From WHSW01 sp033856255 (GTDB taxonomy: Bacteria; Actinomycetota; Thermoleophilia; Solirubrobacterales; 70-9), in the NCBI GenBank assembly GCA_033856255.1, contig JAWVFH010000034.1:1-64000 (forward strand): a stretch of DNA of 64,000 bases. The letters run 5' to 3'. The first letter of the stretch is position 1. The number at the start of each line of letters is the position of its first letter. Positions 40,457 through 48,214 of this stretch are shown piece after piece. The notes beneath the pieces were generated by a model that saw only the letters and a program-made list of their open reading frames with translations, did no database searches and had not been told where the DNA came from. A program made the position numbers and the translations under genes.

Positions 40457-41467
40457 ATGTTCTTCCGTTCGCGCAGGGGCTCGACGGCCGTCGCCGAGCC
40501 CGGCACAGAGGCGCTCTTCGCCGAGATCGAGGAGCTCTCAGAGCGCAACCGCGCGTTGCGCGACGCCGGCCTCGAGCGCCGGATCCGCGCCCTGCGCCAC
40601 GAGGCGGGGGCGATCCTCGCGGGCAGCGACGCCGGCGATCCGGACTTCCCCGCGCCCGCCTACGACCAGCTCACCGGCGACTCCGGGATTCCCGAGGTGA
40701 CCGCCGACGAACTCACGCCCGAGCTCCTGCGGGCGGGGATCCTCGGCCGCGGCGCGGTGCTCGTTCGCGGGGTGATGGACCGCGAGCGGGCGACCGGCTT
40801 CGCCGCCGAGATCGAGACCGCGCTGCAGGCGCGGACCTCGCTCGCCGGCGGCGGCGGCGCGGTCGAGGGCTACTACGAGGAGTTCGACCCGGGCCCGCCC
40901 GTCGATCTGGCGATGGCCCGCGAGTGGATCGGCGACGGCGGCATGTGGGCCGCGGACTCGCCGAAGCTGATGTTCGAGATGTTCGAGGCGTTCGAGCGCT
41001 GCGGCCTGCGGGACGTGATCCACGGCTACCTGAACGAGATCCCGGCGATCTCGATCGAGAAATGCACGCTGCGCCGGGTGATGCCCGACAGCGACTCGGC
41101 ATGGCACCAGGACGGCGCCTTCCTCGGCCGCGTCCGGGCGCTGAACGTCTGGCTCTCGCTCTCGCGCTGCGGCGACGAGGCCCCCGGCCTCGACGTCGTC
41201 CCGAAGCGCCTCGAGGAGATCGTCCCGACCGGGACCGAGGGCGCGATCTTCAATTGGTCGGTCTCGCCGCAGCTGATCGACGGGGTGACGAGCGGGGCCG
41301 GCGTCGTGCGGCCGATCTTCGAGCCCGGCGACGCGCTTCTGTTCGACGAGATGAACCTGCACTCAACCGCCGCTGATCCCTCGATGCCGAACCCGCGCTA
41401 CGCAATCGAGAGCTGGTTCTTCGGCCTCTCCGGATTCCCAGCTGAATACGTACCGATCGCCTACTAG
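40457..41467 (+). CDS. Phytanoyl-CoA dioxygenase family (Fe(II)/2-oxoglutarate oxygenase)
   Basis: A 336-residue protein. Iron ligands are the HxD in SAWHQDGAFLG and a distal histidine in DEMNLHSTAADP; the following NPRYAIESWFFG carries the arginine that binds 2-oxoglutarate. An N-terminal helical stretch (about residues 15-60) precedes a domain with LGRGAVLVRGVMD. Homologues hydroxylate small molecules or sugars. It lies at the end of the polysaccharide locus and 12 bases before the acyl-CoA dehydrogenase gene, so either context could apply. Confidence 0.78.
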   Translation: MFFRSRRGSTAVAEPGTEALFAEIEELSERNRALRDAGLERRIRALRHEAGAILAGSDAGDPDFPAPAYDQLTGDSGIPEVTADELTPELLRAGILGRGAVLVRGVMDRERATGFAAEIETALQARTSLAGGGGAVEGYYEEFDPGPPVDLAMAREWIGDGGMWAADSPKLMFEMFEAFERCGLRDVIHGYLNEIPAISIEKCTLRRVMPDSDSAWHQDGAFLGRVRALNVWLSLSRCGDEAPGLDVVPKRLEEIVPTGTEGAIFNWSVSPQLIDGVTSGAGVVRPIFEPGDALLFDEMNLHSTAADPSMPNPRYAIESWFFGLSGFPAEYVPIAY

Positions 41468-41479
41468 GAGGCCTGCCCA

Positions 41480-42751
41480 ATGGACTTCGACCTCAGCCCG
41501 CGAGTCATCGAGCTGCGCGACCGGATTCGCGCCTTCATGGACGAACACGTCTACCCGAACGAGGCGGCGGCGCTGCGGGCGCTGGACGCCGAGGTCACCG
41601 TGGAGTCGGGCCTCGCCTACCCGGAGATCCTGGTCGAGATGCGCGAGCGGGCGAAGGCCGAGGGGCTGTGGAACCTGTTCATGCCCGACGACGAGCACGG
41701 CGCCGGGCTCACCAACTGGGAGTACGGCGTCCTCTGCGAGGAGATGGGCCGCAGCCCGGCCGTGGCACCGATGGCGTTCAACTGCTCAGCTCCCGACACC
41801 GGCAACAGCGAGATCCTCGCCGAGCACGGGACGCCGGAGCAGAAGGAGCGCTGGCTGGCGCCCCTGCTCGAGGGCGAGATCCGCTCCTGCTTCTCGATGA
41901 CCGAGCCCGAGGTCGCGGGCTCGGACCCGCGCACGCTGCAGACTCGCGCCGAGCTCGAGGGCGACGAGTGGGTGATCAACGGCCACAAGTGGTTCACCTC
42001 GGGCGCCGTCGGCGCCTCGCTGGCGATCGCGATGGTCGTCACCGATCCCGACGCCCATCCGTACGCGCGCGCCTCGATGATCCTGGTCCCCACCGACAAC
42101 CCCGGCTTCAACCTGGTCCGCCCCGTGCCGGTGATGGGCCACGACGGCGGCCCGGGCCACTGCGAGATCCTCTACGAGGACTGCCGCGTGCCCGAGGCGA
42201 ACCTGCTCGGCCCGCGCCAGGCCGGGTTCGTGATCGCCCAGGACCGGCTCGGGCCGGGGCGCATCCACCACTGCATGCGCGCGATCGGCAGCTGCGAGCG
42301 GGCGATCGAGATGATGTGCCAGCGCGCCAACACGCGCGAGGCATTCGGCTCGAAGCTGTCCGAGAAGCAGTTCATCCAGGACTTCATCGCCAAGTCGCGG
42401 ATGGAGACCGAGCAGGCTCGGCTGCTGACCCTGATGGCCGCCTGGAAGATGGACACGTACGGCAAGAAGGAGGCTCGGCGCGAGATCTCGATGATCAAGG
42501 TCGTCGCCGCCAACGTGGTCATGGACGTGCTCGACCGCGCGATCCAGGTGCACGGCTCGCTGGGCATGTCCGACGACACGCCGCTCGCCGGCATGTGGCG
42601 CTTCTCGCGGATGCTCAAGGTCGCCGACGGCCCCGACGAGGTCCACAAGATGGTCATCGCCCGCCGCGAGCTGAACCGCTGGGCGAAGCCCGACGAGGGC
42701 GCCAACGGCGCCGGCGCCGCCGAGTCCCGGCCCGCCGCGGTCGAGGCCTAG
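41480..42751 (+). CDS. Acyl-CoA dehydrogenase of the ACAD10/ACAD11 type
   Basis: A 423-residue flavoprotein with AGGAG before the ATG. It has SCFSMTEPEVAGSDP and HKWFTSGAVG (FAD and substrate loops) and the C-terminal helical bundle. The catalytic-loop region, normally YEGT with a base Glu, reads VADGPDEVHKMVIARREL. This DGPDEVH form is the mark of ACAD10/ACAD11 and of bacterial LvaC, which act on phosphorylated 4-hydroxyacyl-CoA rather than doing ordinary alpha,beta-dehydrogenation. The kinase and HAD genes nearby support that role. It shares a CTAG stop with the RHH-like gene. Confidence 0.83.
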   Translation: MDFDLSPRVIELRDRIRAFMDEHVYPNEAAALRALDAEVTVESGLAYPEILVEMRERAKAEGLWNLFMPDDEHGAGLTNWEYGVLCEEMGRSPAVAPMAFNCSAPDTGNSEILAEHGTPEQKERWLAPLLEGEIRSCFSMTEPEVAGSDPRTLQTRAELEGDEWVINGHKWFTSGAVGASLAIAMVVTDPDAHPYARASMILVPTDNPGFNLVRPVPVMGHDGGPGHCEILYEDCRVPEANLLGPRQAGFVIAQDRLGPGRIHHCMRAIGSCERAIEMMCQRANTREAFGSKLSEKQFIQDFIAKSRMETEQARLLTLMAAWKMDTYGKKEARREISMIKVVAANVVMDVLDRAIQVHGSLGMSDDTPLAGMWRFSRMLKVADGPDEVHKMVIARRELNRWAKPDEGANGAGAAESRPAAVEA

Positions 42752-43197
42752 TCGCTTCCGTACCCGTTCGCTTCGAGGATCGCCTTCACGCCGCGGTTGA
42801 CCAGAGCCCGCGCCAGCGTCGCCGGCGCCAGGCCGTAGATCCGCGCGGCCTGGTCGAGGTGCTGCCCCTCTCCGGACCCCAGTTTCACGTTGACCTGACG
42901 TAGCCGCTTCTCAGGAGCCGCGGGCGCGCCCACTTCTCCGACTTCCCCGCCGGGGAGGTCCACGGCCGGGACGGGCGAGCCCCTCGGCAACGGCTCGTAC
43001 AGGGTCTGGAGCCGATTCTGCTCGTTGATGTAGGCCCGGAAGGACTCGTACCCGAGCCGGCGCCAGAACGGCTCGCTCGCGGCCGCATCGGCATCGCCCT
43101 TGTCGTCCGCGCCAGAGTACCCGGGAGTACCCGGCGGGTACCCCGGGGTACTTTGCCCGTCCTCGATAGTGGCTTCCTCGTCCTCTGCCCGACCCAT
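42748..43197 (-). CDS. Small protein with ribbon-helix-helix-like C-terminus
   Basis: A 149-residue protein. The N-terminal third is acidic and repetitive (PGYPPGTPGYSG). The middle has FWRRLGYESFRAYINEQNRLQTLYEPLP. The C-terminal 60 residues read LRQVNVKLGSGEGQHLDQAARIYGL then APATLARALVNRGVKAILEANG: a strand with alternating residues followed by two helices, as in MetJ/Arc-type DNA-binding dimers. It could regulate the acyl-CoA dehydrogenase/kinase genes on either side. This is inference from pattern only. Confidence 0.5.
   Translation of the reverse strand: MGRAEDEEATIEDGQSTPGYPPGTPGYSGADDKGDADAAASEPFWRRLGYESFRAYINEQNRLQTLYEPLPRGSPVPAVDLPGGEVGEVGAPAAPEKRLRQVNVKLGSGEGQHLDQAARIYGLAPATLARALVNRGVKAILEANGYGSD
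43115..43151. repeat. Tandem GAGTACCCGG and a 14-base palindrome inside the RHH-like gene
   Basis: GAGTACCCGG occurs twice in tandem (43115-43124, 43125-43134), followed by the perfect palindrome GTACCCCGGGGTAC (43138-43151). It encodes the PGY/PGT repeat of the protein N-terminus. Confidence 0.7.
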
Positions 43198-43248
43198 TGT
43201 GCTGCAGCCTTACCCGACCGGACGCAGCGATCTTGCGCGGATAGTGCC

Positions 43249-43259
43249 GGAACCGTTCC
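43249..43259. repeat. 11-base palindrome GGAACCGTTCC
   Basis: Perfect around a central C, in the gap between the RHH-like gene start (43197) and the kinase stop (43264). A candidate operator for the RHH-like protein. Confidence 0.3.
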
Positions 43260-43263
43260 CCGT

Positions 43264-44310
43264 TTATTGCGATCGGTTCACGGCTTCGGAGGCGGCCTCG
43301 ACCAGCTTCTCGACGTTGCGGGCGAAGGGGCTCGAGCCCGCGTCCTCGACGTCGCCGTACTGGCCTGCCGCGTAACGCGCGTAGACGCCCTCGAGGATGA
43401 TCGCCAGCTTCCAGAGGCCGAGGGCGACGTAGAAATCGATCTCGCCGAGGTCGCGCCCGGAGCGCTCTGCGTAGCGCTCGCGGACCTGGGCGCGGTCCGG
43501 GAAGCCGGGGGCCATCGTCGCCGGGCGCATCAGCGGCACCAGCTCGTCGCCCTCCTCGCCCCAGTACACGAGCAGCAGGCCGATGTCGGCGAGCGGATCG
43601 CCGAGCGTGCACAGCTCCCAGTCGACGACCGCCGCGACCTCGCCCGCGGGCGAGAGGATCATGTTGTCGAGCCGGTAGTCGCCGTGGACGATCGTCGCCG
43701 GGCCCTGCTCGGGGATGCGTGCGACGAGCCGGTCGTGGACCTCCTCGACGAGCGGCAGCTCACGCGTGTGCTGCTTTTCCCACTGGCCCTGCCAGCGGTG
43801 CAGCTGGCGGGCGACGTAGTCCTCCTTCTTCGCCAGCTCGCCGAGCCCCACAGCGTCCGGCTCGACCGCATGGATCGCGATCAGCGTGTCGACGACCCGC
43901 TCGCCGATCGCCCGCCGTTCGGCCTCCTCGGGGAAGGGACCGATGTCGTCGATCGAGCGCAGGATCGGCCCATCGACCCAGCCCATGACGTAGAACGGGT
44001 CCTCGCCCTCCTCGGAGAGCCCGACGATCGGCGGCACCGGGACGTCCGTCCGCTGCAGCGCCGAGATGATCCGGTGCTCGCGCCCCATGTCGTGCGCCGA
44101 GGCGAGCCGGGACCCGAGCGGCGGCCGGCGCAGCGCCCAGCGGCGCCCGCCAGCGTCGGAGACCGCATAGGTCAGGTTCGAGCGCCCGCCCGCGATCCGC
44201 TCGAAGCGCAGCGGCAACTCGACCTCGCCGGCGTTGGCCTCGAACCAGGCCTCCACCCGGGGAACGTCGATTCCGTCGTCGGCTTTGTCGTCAGTAGCCT
44301 GCTCGGCCAT
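43264..44310 (-). CDS. APH-family kinase, ACAD10/LvaA-like
   Basis: A 348-residue phosphotransferase. Start is ATG 44308-44310, with TAGGCT 8 bases upstream on the minus strand. The ATP lobe shows RIAGGRSNLTYAV and WALRRPP, then SAHDMGREHRIISAL and TDVPVPP, which match the APH domain of ACAD10/ACAD11. The catalytic loop is IVHGDYRLDNMIL and the metal aspartate is in VVDWELCTLGDPLADIG. LvaA of Pseudomonas putida uses this fold to phosphorylate 4-hydroxyvaleryl-CoA. Here it is likely to phosphorylate the hydroxyl of a 4-hydroxyacyl-CoA, with the dehydrogenase at 41480 removing phosphate. Substrate chain length is unknown. Confidence 0.85.
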   Translation of the reverse strand: MAEQATDDKADDGIDVPRVEAWFEANAGEVELPLRFERIAGGRSNLTYAVSDAGGRRWALRRPPLGSRLASAHDMGREHRIISALQRTDVPVPPIVGLSEEGEDPFYVMGWVDGPILRSIDDIGPFPEEAERRAIGERVVDTLIAIHAVEPDAVGLGELAKKEDYVARQLHRWQGQWEKQHTRELPLVEEVHDRLVARIPEQGPATIVHGDYRLDNMILSPAGEVAAVVDWELCTLGDPLADIGLLLVYWGEEGDELVPLMRPATMAPGFPDRAQVRERYAERSGRDLGEIDFYVALGLWKLAIILEGVYARYAAGQYGDVEDAGSSPFARNVEKLVEAASEAVNRSQ

Positions 44311-44324
44311 GGCGGAGAAGCCTA
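44295..44324. promoter_or_regulatory. Bidirectional leaderless promoter with overlapping start codons
   Basis: TAGCCT (44295-44300, plus) and TAGGCT (44319-44324, minus) face each other, each 8 bases from its ATG. The two ATGs share CATG (44308-44311). The 30 bases are a near-palindrome: 11 of 14 positions of the left half match the right half. Each polymerase would cover the other promoter, so only one gene can be started at a time. Confidence 0.6.
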
Positions 44325-44935
44325 TTGCTCTCGTCGTCGATTTCGGCGGCGTGCTGACGACCAGCATCTGGCCGGCGTTCGCCGCCTTCTGCGAGACCGA
44401 GGGCCTGGCGCCGGAGAGGGTGCGCGAGCTGTTTCGCGGCGACGCCGAGGCGCTCGGCCTGTTGCGGGGGCTGGAGACCGGCGAGCTCGAGGACGCGGAG
44501 TTCGAGGCGCGCTTCGGCGCCCTGCTCGGCGTCGCCGAGCCCGACGGCCTGATCACCCGGATGTTCGCCGACCTGCGGCCCGAGGAGGCGATGATCGAGG
44601 CCGTCGAGGCGGCGAAGGCGGCGGGGCTGAAGACCGGGCTGATCTCCAACTCCTGGGGGCTGGGGATCTACGACCGCGCCCCGATCGACCTCTTCGACGT
44701 CGCCGTGATCTCCGGCGAGGTGGGCCTGCACAAGCCCCAGCCGGAGATCTACCTGCTCGCCTGCGAGCGGCTCGGGGTCGAGCCCGCGCGGGCGGTCTTC
44801 GTCGATGACCTGCGCGAGAACTGCGACGGCGCCGAGGCCGTGGGAATGACCGCGCTCCTGCACCGCGACCCGGCGGAGACGGTGGCGAAGCTCGAGCAGC
44901 TGCTCGAGGTCGAGCTCAGCAGCGTCCCCCGCTGA
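44309..44935 (+). CDS. HAD-family hydrolase, similar to the N-terminal domain of ACAD10 and epoxide hydrolase 2
   Basis: A 208-residue HAD protein. Start ATG 44309 is set by the -10 box. Motif I is VVDFGGVLTTS (nucleophile Asp, but Gly where most phosphatases have the second Asp); motif II is GLISNSWG; motif III is in GLHKPQPEIY; motif IV is AVFVDDLRENCDGA. The line SGEVGLHKPQPEIYLLACERLGVEP followed by FVDD is the pattern of the HAD domain of ACAD10 and EPHX2. Known proteins with a D-x-G-N motif (YihX) are still active phosphatases. With kinase and dehydrogenase neighbours it may correct or recycle phosphorylated acyl compounds. Its last 20 bases overlap the convergent membrane-protein gene. 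Confidence 0.8.
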   Translation: MAEKPIALVVDFGGVLTTSIWPAFAAFCETEGLAPERVRELFRGDAEALGLLRGLETGELEDAEFEARFGALLGVAEPDGLITRMFADLRPEEAMIEAVEAAKAAGLKTGLISNSWGLGIYDRAPIDLFDVAVISGEVGLHKPQPEIYLLACERLGVEPARAVFVDDLRENCDGAEAVGMTALLHRDPAETVAKLEQLLEVELSSVPR

Positions 44936-46451
44936 GGCCGAGACCGACCTCGATCGTGCCCGGGGCCGCGACTTCGACCACTGTCTTGCCGTCGTCCTCC
45001 TCGACGCAGGCGTCGCCGTCGGTCACCCGCCAGTAGCGCGACCAGTTGACCGAGGTCGGATAGCGGCCCGCCGCGGGGGCGTCGAGGGTGAAGCCGTCGG
45101 GGCCCGCGGCCTCGACGCCGAGCCCCTGAAGGCCGAAGCCCTGCGAGCCTTCGACCCGGTACAGGCGCCAGTCCGGCGAGCTCCAGACCTCGTCCAGGTA
45201 GTCGAGCCCGGAGTCGATCAGCGCCACCTCGTCCTCGGCCAGGTAGTCGCGGCGCGCATCCGGGACGGCGACGTAGCTGACCGCGTGGTCGCGCAGCCAG
45301 GCCCGGTAGGCCTCCGGCGTCAGCGAGCCGTCGGTGAAGAGGTCGAAGTCGTCGGATTCGAGCTGGCGCAGCCAGCCACGGGCGATCGGGTACTCGCGGG
45401 CCACGTACGCGGCCTCCCAGCGGTTCTTGGTCGGCGGGACCTCGATCCGGAAGCTCTCGCCCGTGGCCGCCAGCCGGTCGAGCTCCCCGAGCAGCGGCTC
45501 GTAGAAGGAGAGCTCGGTCGACTCGTCGCCGGCCGCCTTGTGGACGTCGCGGACGGGGGCGACCATCTGCCAGTAGAGGAGCGGAATCGCGACCGCGAGC
45601 AGGACCCGCCCTCGCCCCGGCCACAGCACCAGCGCCAGCACGGGCCCGGCGAGCAGGGTCCCGAGCCTGGTCGCGTTTCCGCCGAGCGGGTTCTCGATCA
45701 CGTACAACACCACGGCCAGCAGGCCGTAGAGGACCGCGCCGATCCGCAGCGCCCTGTGCTCGGCCGGGACGAGCCAGAGGAATGCGAACACCGCGAGGGG
45801 GATGGCGACGAAGGCGGAGAACTTGAACGGCTCGAATCCCCCGGTGGGGAAGGCGAGGTTGAGCGCCGCGATCGGCATCAGCGCCCCGGCGGCGAGCGCG
45901 ACCCCGCGCCGGCGTTCGCCGGCGAGGGCGATCGCCGCGCCGGCGAGGGCGACGAACAGGCCGGCGACCGGACTCGCGAGGCTGGCGAGCAGCGCCAGCA
46001 CGGCGGCGGCGCCGAGGCGCGAGGAGTCGGCGGCGAGCAGGGCGCCGAGCCCGAAGGGGACGGCGAGCAGGAAGGGGATGCGCCCGGTCACCAGCCAGAT
46101 CGCGACCGCCGCCGCGAACCAAAGCGAGCCGAGCAGCGCCGCGTCGCCGAAGCGCCGGCGGGCGAGGAGCGCGAACAGGGCGGCGGCCGCGACGACCGCG
46201 AGCGCCCCGGTGAGGCGGGGCCCGAGCAGGGCCGCGACCGGCGGATAGAGAACGCTGTACGACGGCAGGTAGTGGCCCGAGTACCAGGCGTTGTTCCAGA
46301 TCGCGAAGCCGTGGTCGGAGAAGAGGTCCGCCCTGAACGTCGCCGCCGCGAGATCCTCGCTCGACGGGGCCCAAACCAGGTAGGCGGCGGCGATCGCCGC
46401 CGCCAGCAGCGTGGCGGCGATCACGATGGAGCGGTGCGGGGGAGCCTGCAA
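44916..46451 (-). CDS. Polytopic membrane protein with a large C-terminal domain
   Basis: About 511 residues. The start is uncertain: TTG 46449-46451 is chosen because it lies just after the divergent promoter; GTG 46422-46424 is the alternative. There are around ten hydrophobic helices (up to about residue 330), including the characteristic line AWYSGHYLPSYSVLYPPVAALLGPR in the first loop. A soluble domain (about 340-511) follows with many aromatic and acidic residues. It looks like the GT-C-like or YfhO-like integral membrane proteins of Actinobacteria; a role in glycan or lipid assembly is possible, but no catalytic residue could be identified with confidence. Confidence 0.6.
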   Translation of the reverse strand: MQAPPHRSIVIAATLLAAAIAAAYLVWAPSSEDLAAATFRADLFSDHGFAIWNNAWYSGHYLPSYSVLYPPVAALLGPRLTGALAVVAAAALFALLARRRFGDAALLGSLWFAAAVAIWLVTGRIPFLLAVPFGLGALLAADSSRLGAAAVLALLASLASPVAGLFVALAGAAIALAGERRRGVALAAGALMPIAALNLAFPTGGFEPFKFSAFVAIPLAVFAFLWLVPAEHRALRIGAVLYGLLAVVLYVIENPLGGNATRLGTLLAGPVLALVLWPGRGRVLLAVAIPLLYWQMVAPVRDVHKAAGDESTELSFYEPLLGELDRLAATGESFRIEVPPTKNRWEAAYVAREYPIARGWLRQLESDDFDLFTDGSLTPEAYRAWLRDHAVSYVAVPDARRDYLAEDEVALIDSGLDYLDEVWSSPDWRLYRVEGSQGFGLQGLGVEAAGPDGFTLDAPAAGRYPTSVNWSRYWRVTDGDACVEEDDGKTVVEVAAPGTIEVGLGLSGGRC

Positions 46452-46457
46452 GCGGCT

Positions 46458-46469
46458 TAGCCTTGCACG
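46458..46469 (+). promoter_or_regulatory. -10 box TAGCCT before the flippase-like gene
   Basis: TAGCCT (46458-46463) ends 6 bases before ATG 46470. It lies between two divergent genes. Confidence 0.5.
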
Positions 46470-47465
46470 ATGGCGCCGGCCACCATCGACCTCGGCGGGC
46501 AGCTCGATCGCGTCTGGAGCGCGATTGAGAGCTTCGCCGAGAACTTCGCCCGCATCGACCTCCCGTATCTCGGCGCCGCCCTGCTGCTCTCCCTCGGCCT
46601 GCAGCTCTGCCGGGCCCACGCCTGGTCGAACGCGGTGCGCGCGGCCTATCCGGGCGACGCGGTCTCCGAGCGTGGGGTCGTCGGCGCCTTCCTTGTCGGC
46701 TCGGGGCTGAACGGGATCCTGCCGGCCCGCGGCGGCGACGCGATCAAGATCGTGCTCGCCAAGCGCAGCGTCCGCGGTGCCGCATACCCGGCGATCATCT
46801 CCTCGTTCGCGGTTCTGGCCCCCTTCGACACCGCCATCGGCATCGTCGTCTTGATCTACGCGATCACCCAGGGTCTGCTGCCGGCGGCTCCGCGGCTGCC
46901 CGAGCTGCCCGCCTTCGACATCTCCTTCTGGGCCGCTCACCCCGAGCTGTTGCTGCTGACCGTCACGGTGGCGGCGATCGGCCTGATCGCCCTCGTCTCC
47001 GTGCTCTCGCGCCGGATCGAGTCCTTCTGGGAGAACCTCAAGCAGGGCGTGGCGATCTTCCGCGAGCCGCGCCGCTACCTGCGCCAGGTGCTCGCCTGGC
47101 AGGCGGCCGGCTGGCTGCTGCGCTTCGCCTCCTTCTGGCTCTTCCTCGACGCCTTCGGGATCGGTGGCTCGCTCGACAACGTGCTGCTGGTTATGTGCGT
47201 GCAGGCGATCACCGGAGCGCTGCCGTTCACGCCCGGCGGCGCCGGCGCCCAGCAGGCGCTGCTCGTCGTCGCCCTCGACGGTCCCCCCTACGCGGCGGTG
47301 CTCGCCTACTCGGTCGGCCAGCAGCTCGCGGTCACGGTCTGGTCGGTGGCCATCGCCTTCATCACCCTCGGCGTCGTCTTCCGCGCCTGGGATCTGCGCC
47401 GGCTGATCCGCGAGGGCCGCAGCGCCCGCGGCGACCCCGAGCCCGGGGCTACGCTGCCGAGATGA
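46470..47465 (+). CDS. Lysylphosphatidylglycerol synthase-type membrane domain protein (flippase-like)
   Basis: A 331-residue protein with about eight membrane helices. The family marks are GSGLNGILPARGGDAIKIVLAKR and GALPFTPGGAGAQQALLVVAL (the LPARGGD-K and PFTPGGxG motifs of UPF0104/MprF-TM proteins). Such stand-alone domains are thought to move lipid-linked substrates across the membrane or to support lipid synthesis. It overlaps the next gene as ATGA. Confidence 0.75.
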   Translation: MAPATIDLGGQLDRVWSAIESFAENFARIDLPYLGAALLLSLGLQLCRAHAWSNAVRAAYPGDAVSERGVVGAFLVGSGLNGILPARGGDAIKIVLAKRSVRGAAYPAIISSFAVLAPFDTAIGIVVLIYAITQGLLPAAPRLPELPAFDISFWAAHPELLLLTVTVAAIGLIALVSVLSRRIESFWENLKQGVAIFREPRRYLRQVLAWQAAGWLLRFASFWLFLDAFGIGGSLDNVLLVMCVQAITGALPFTPGGAGAQQALLVVALDGPPYAAVLAYSVGQQLAVTVWSVAIAFITLGVVFRAWDLRRLIREGRSARGDPEPGATLPR

Positions 47466-48214
47466 CCCTGCACCCGCTCGCCGCGAAGTTCGCGTCGGTC
47501 GCCGACGCCTATGAGCGCGGGCGGCCGGAGTACGCGCCTGCGGTGGTCGGCGCGCTGGCGGCGGAGCTCGGCCTCGCCGGGGGTGCTCCGGTGCTCGACC
47601 TGGCGGCGGGGACCGGGAAGCTGACGCGGGCGCTGGTCGCGGGCGGGCTCGACGTGGTGGCGGTCGAGCCGCAGGCGGAGATGCGCGAGGCGCTGGCGGC
47701 CTCGATCGGCGCCGAGCGAGCGCGCGAGGGCGTGGCCGAGGCGATCCCGCTCGACGACGGGTCGGTCGACGCGGTCACCGTCGCCGATGGCTTCCACTGG
47801 TTCGACCAGGCGGCGGCGCTGGCGGAGATCCGGCGGGTCCTGTCGCCGGGCGGCGGGCTGGCGGTGCTGACGACGATTCCCGACTGGGGCGAGGCGTCGT
47901 GGGCGCACGAGCTCGGGACGCGGGTCGGGGAACTGCGACCCGCGCATCCCTACTTCGACGGGCCGCCGTGGCAGGAGGCGGTGGGCGCCGCCGGAGGGTG
48001 GACGAAGCCTCGCGAGGTTCGGGTCACGGCCTCCCAGCCCACCAGCCCGGATCGGATCGTCGCCTACGTCGCCTCGATGAGCTGGGTCGCGGCGCTGCCG
48101 GACGACCAGCGGGCCGAGTGGCTGGCCGAGGCCGCTGCGATCGTCGAGTCCGGTGGGACGCCGGCCGAGCTGCCGGTCCAGGTCATCGTCGGGCTGACGA
48201 CGCTCGAGCGCTAG
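47462..48214 (+). CDS. Class I SAM-dependent methyltransferase
   Basis: A 250-residue protein starting at ATG 47462, overlapping the stop of the membrane protein. Motif I is PVLDLAAGTGKLTRALVAGG, then VVAVEPQAEMREALA and DAVTVADGFHWFDQAAALAEIRRVLSPGGGLAVLTT. The FHWFD segment is typical of the Methyltransf_11 group that includes small-molecule and lipid methyltransferases. Substrate unknown. It shares a CTAG stop with the convergent helicase gene. Confidence 0.8.
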   Translation: MTLHPLAAKFASVADAYERGRPEYAPAVVGALAAELGLAGGAPVLDLAAGTGKLTRALVAGGLDVVAVEPQAEMREALAASIGAERAREGVAEAIPLDDGSVDAVTVADGFHWFDQAAALAEIRRVLSPGGGLAVLTTIPDWGEASWAHELGTRVGELRPAHPYFDGPPWQEAVGAAGGWTKPREVRVTASQPTSPDRIVAYVASMSWVAALPDDQRAEWLAEAAAIVESGGTPAELPVQVIVGLTTLER

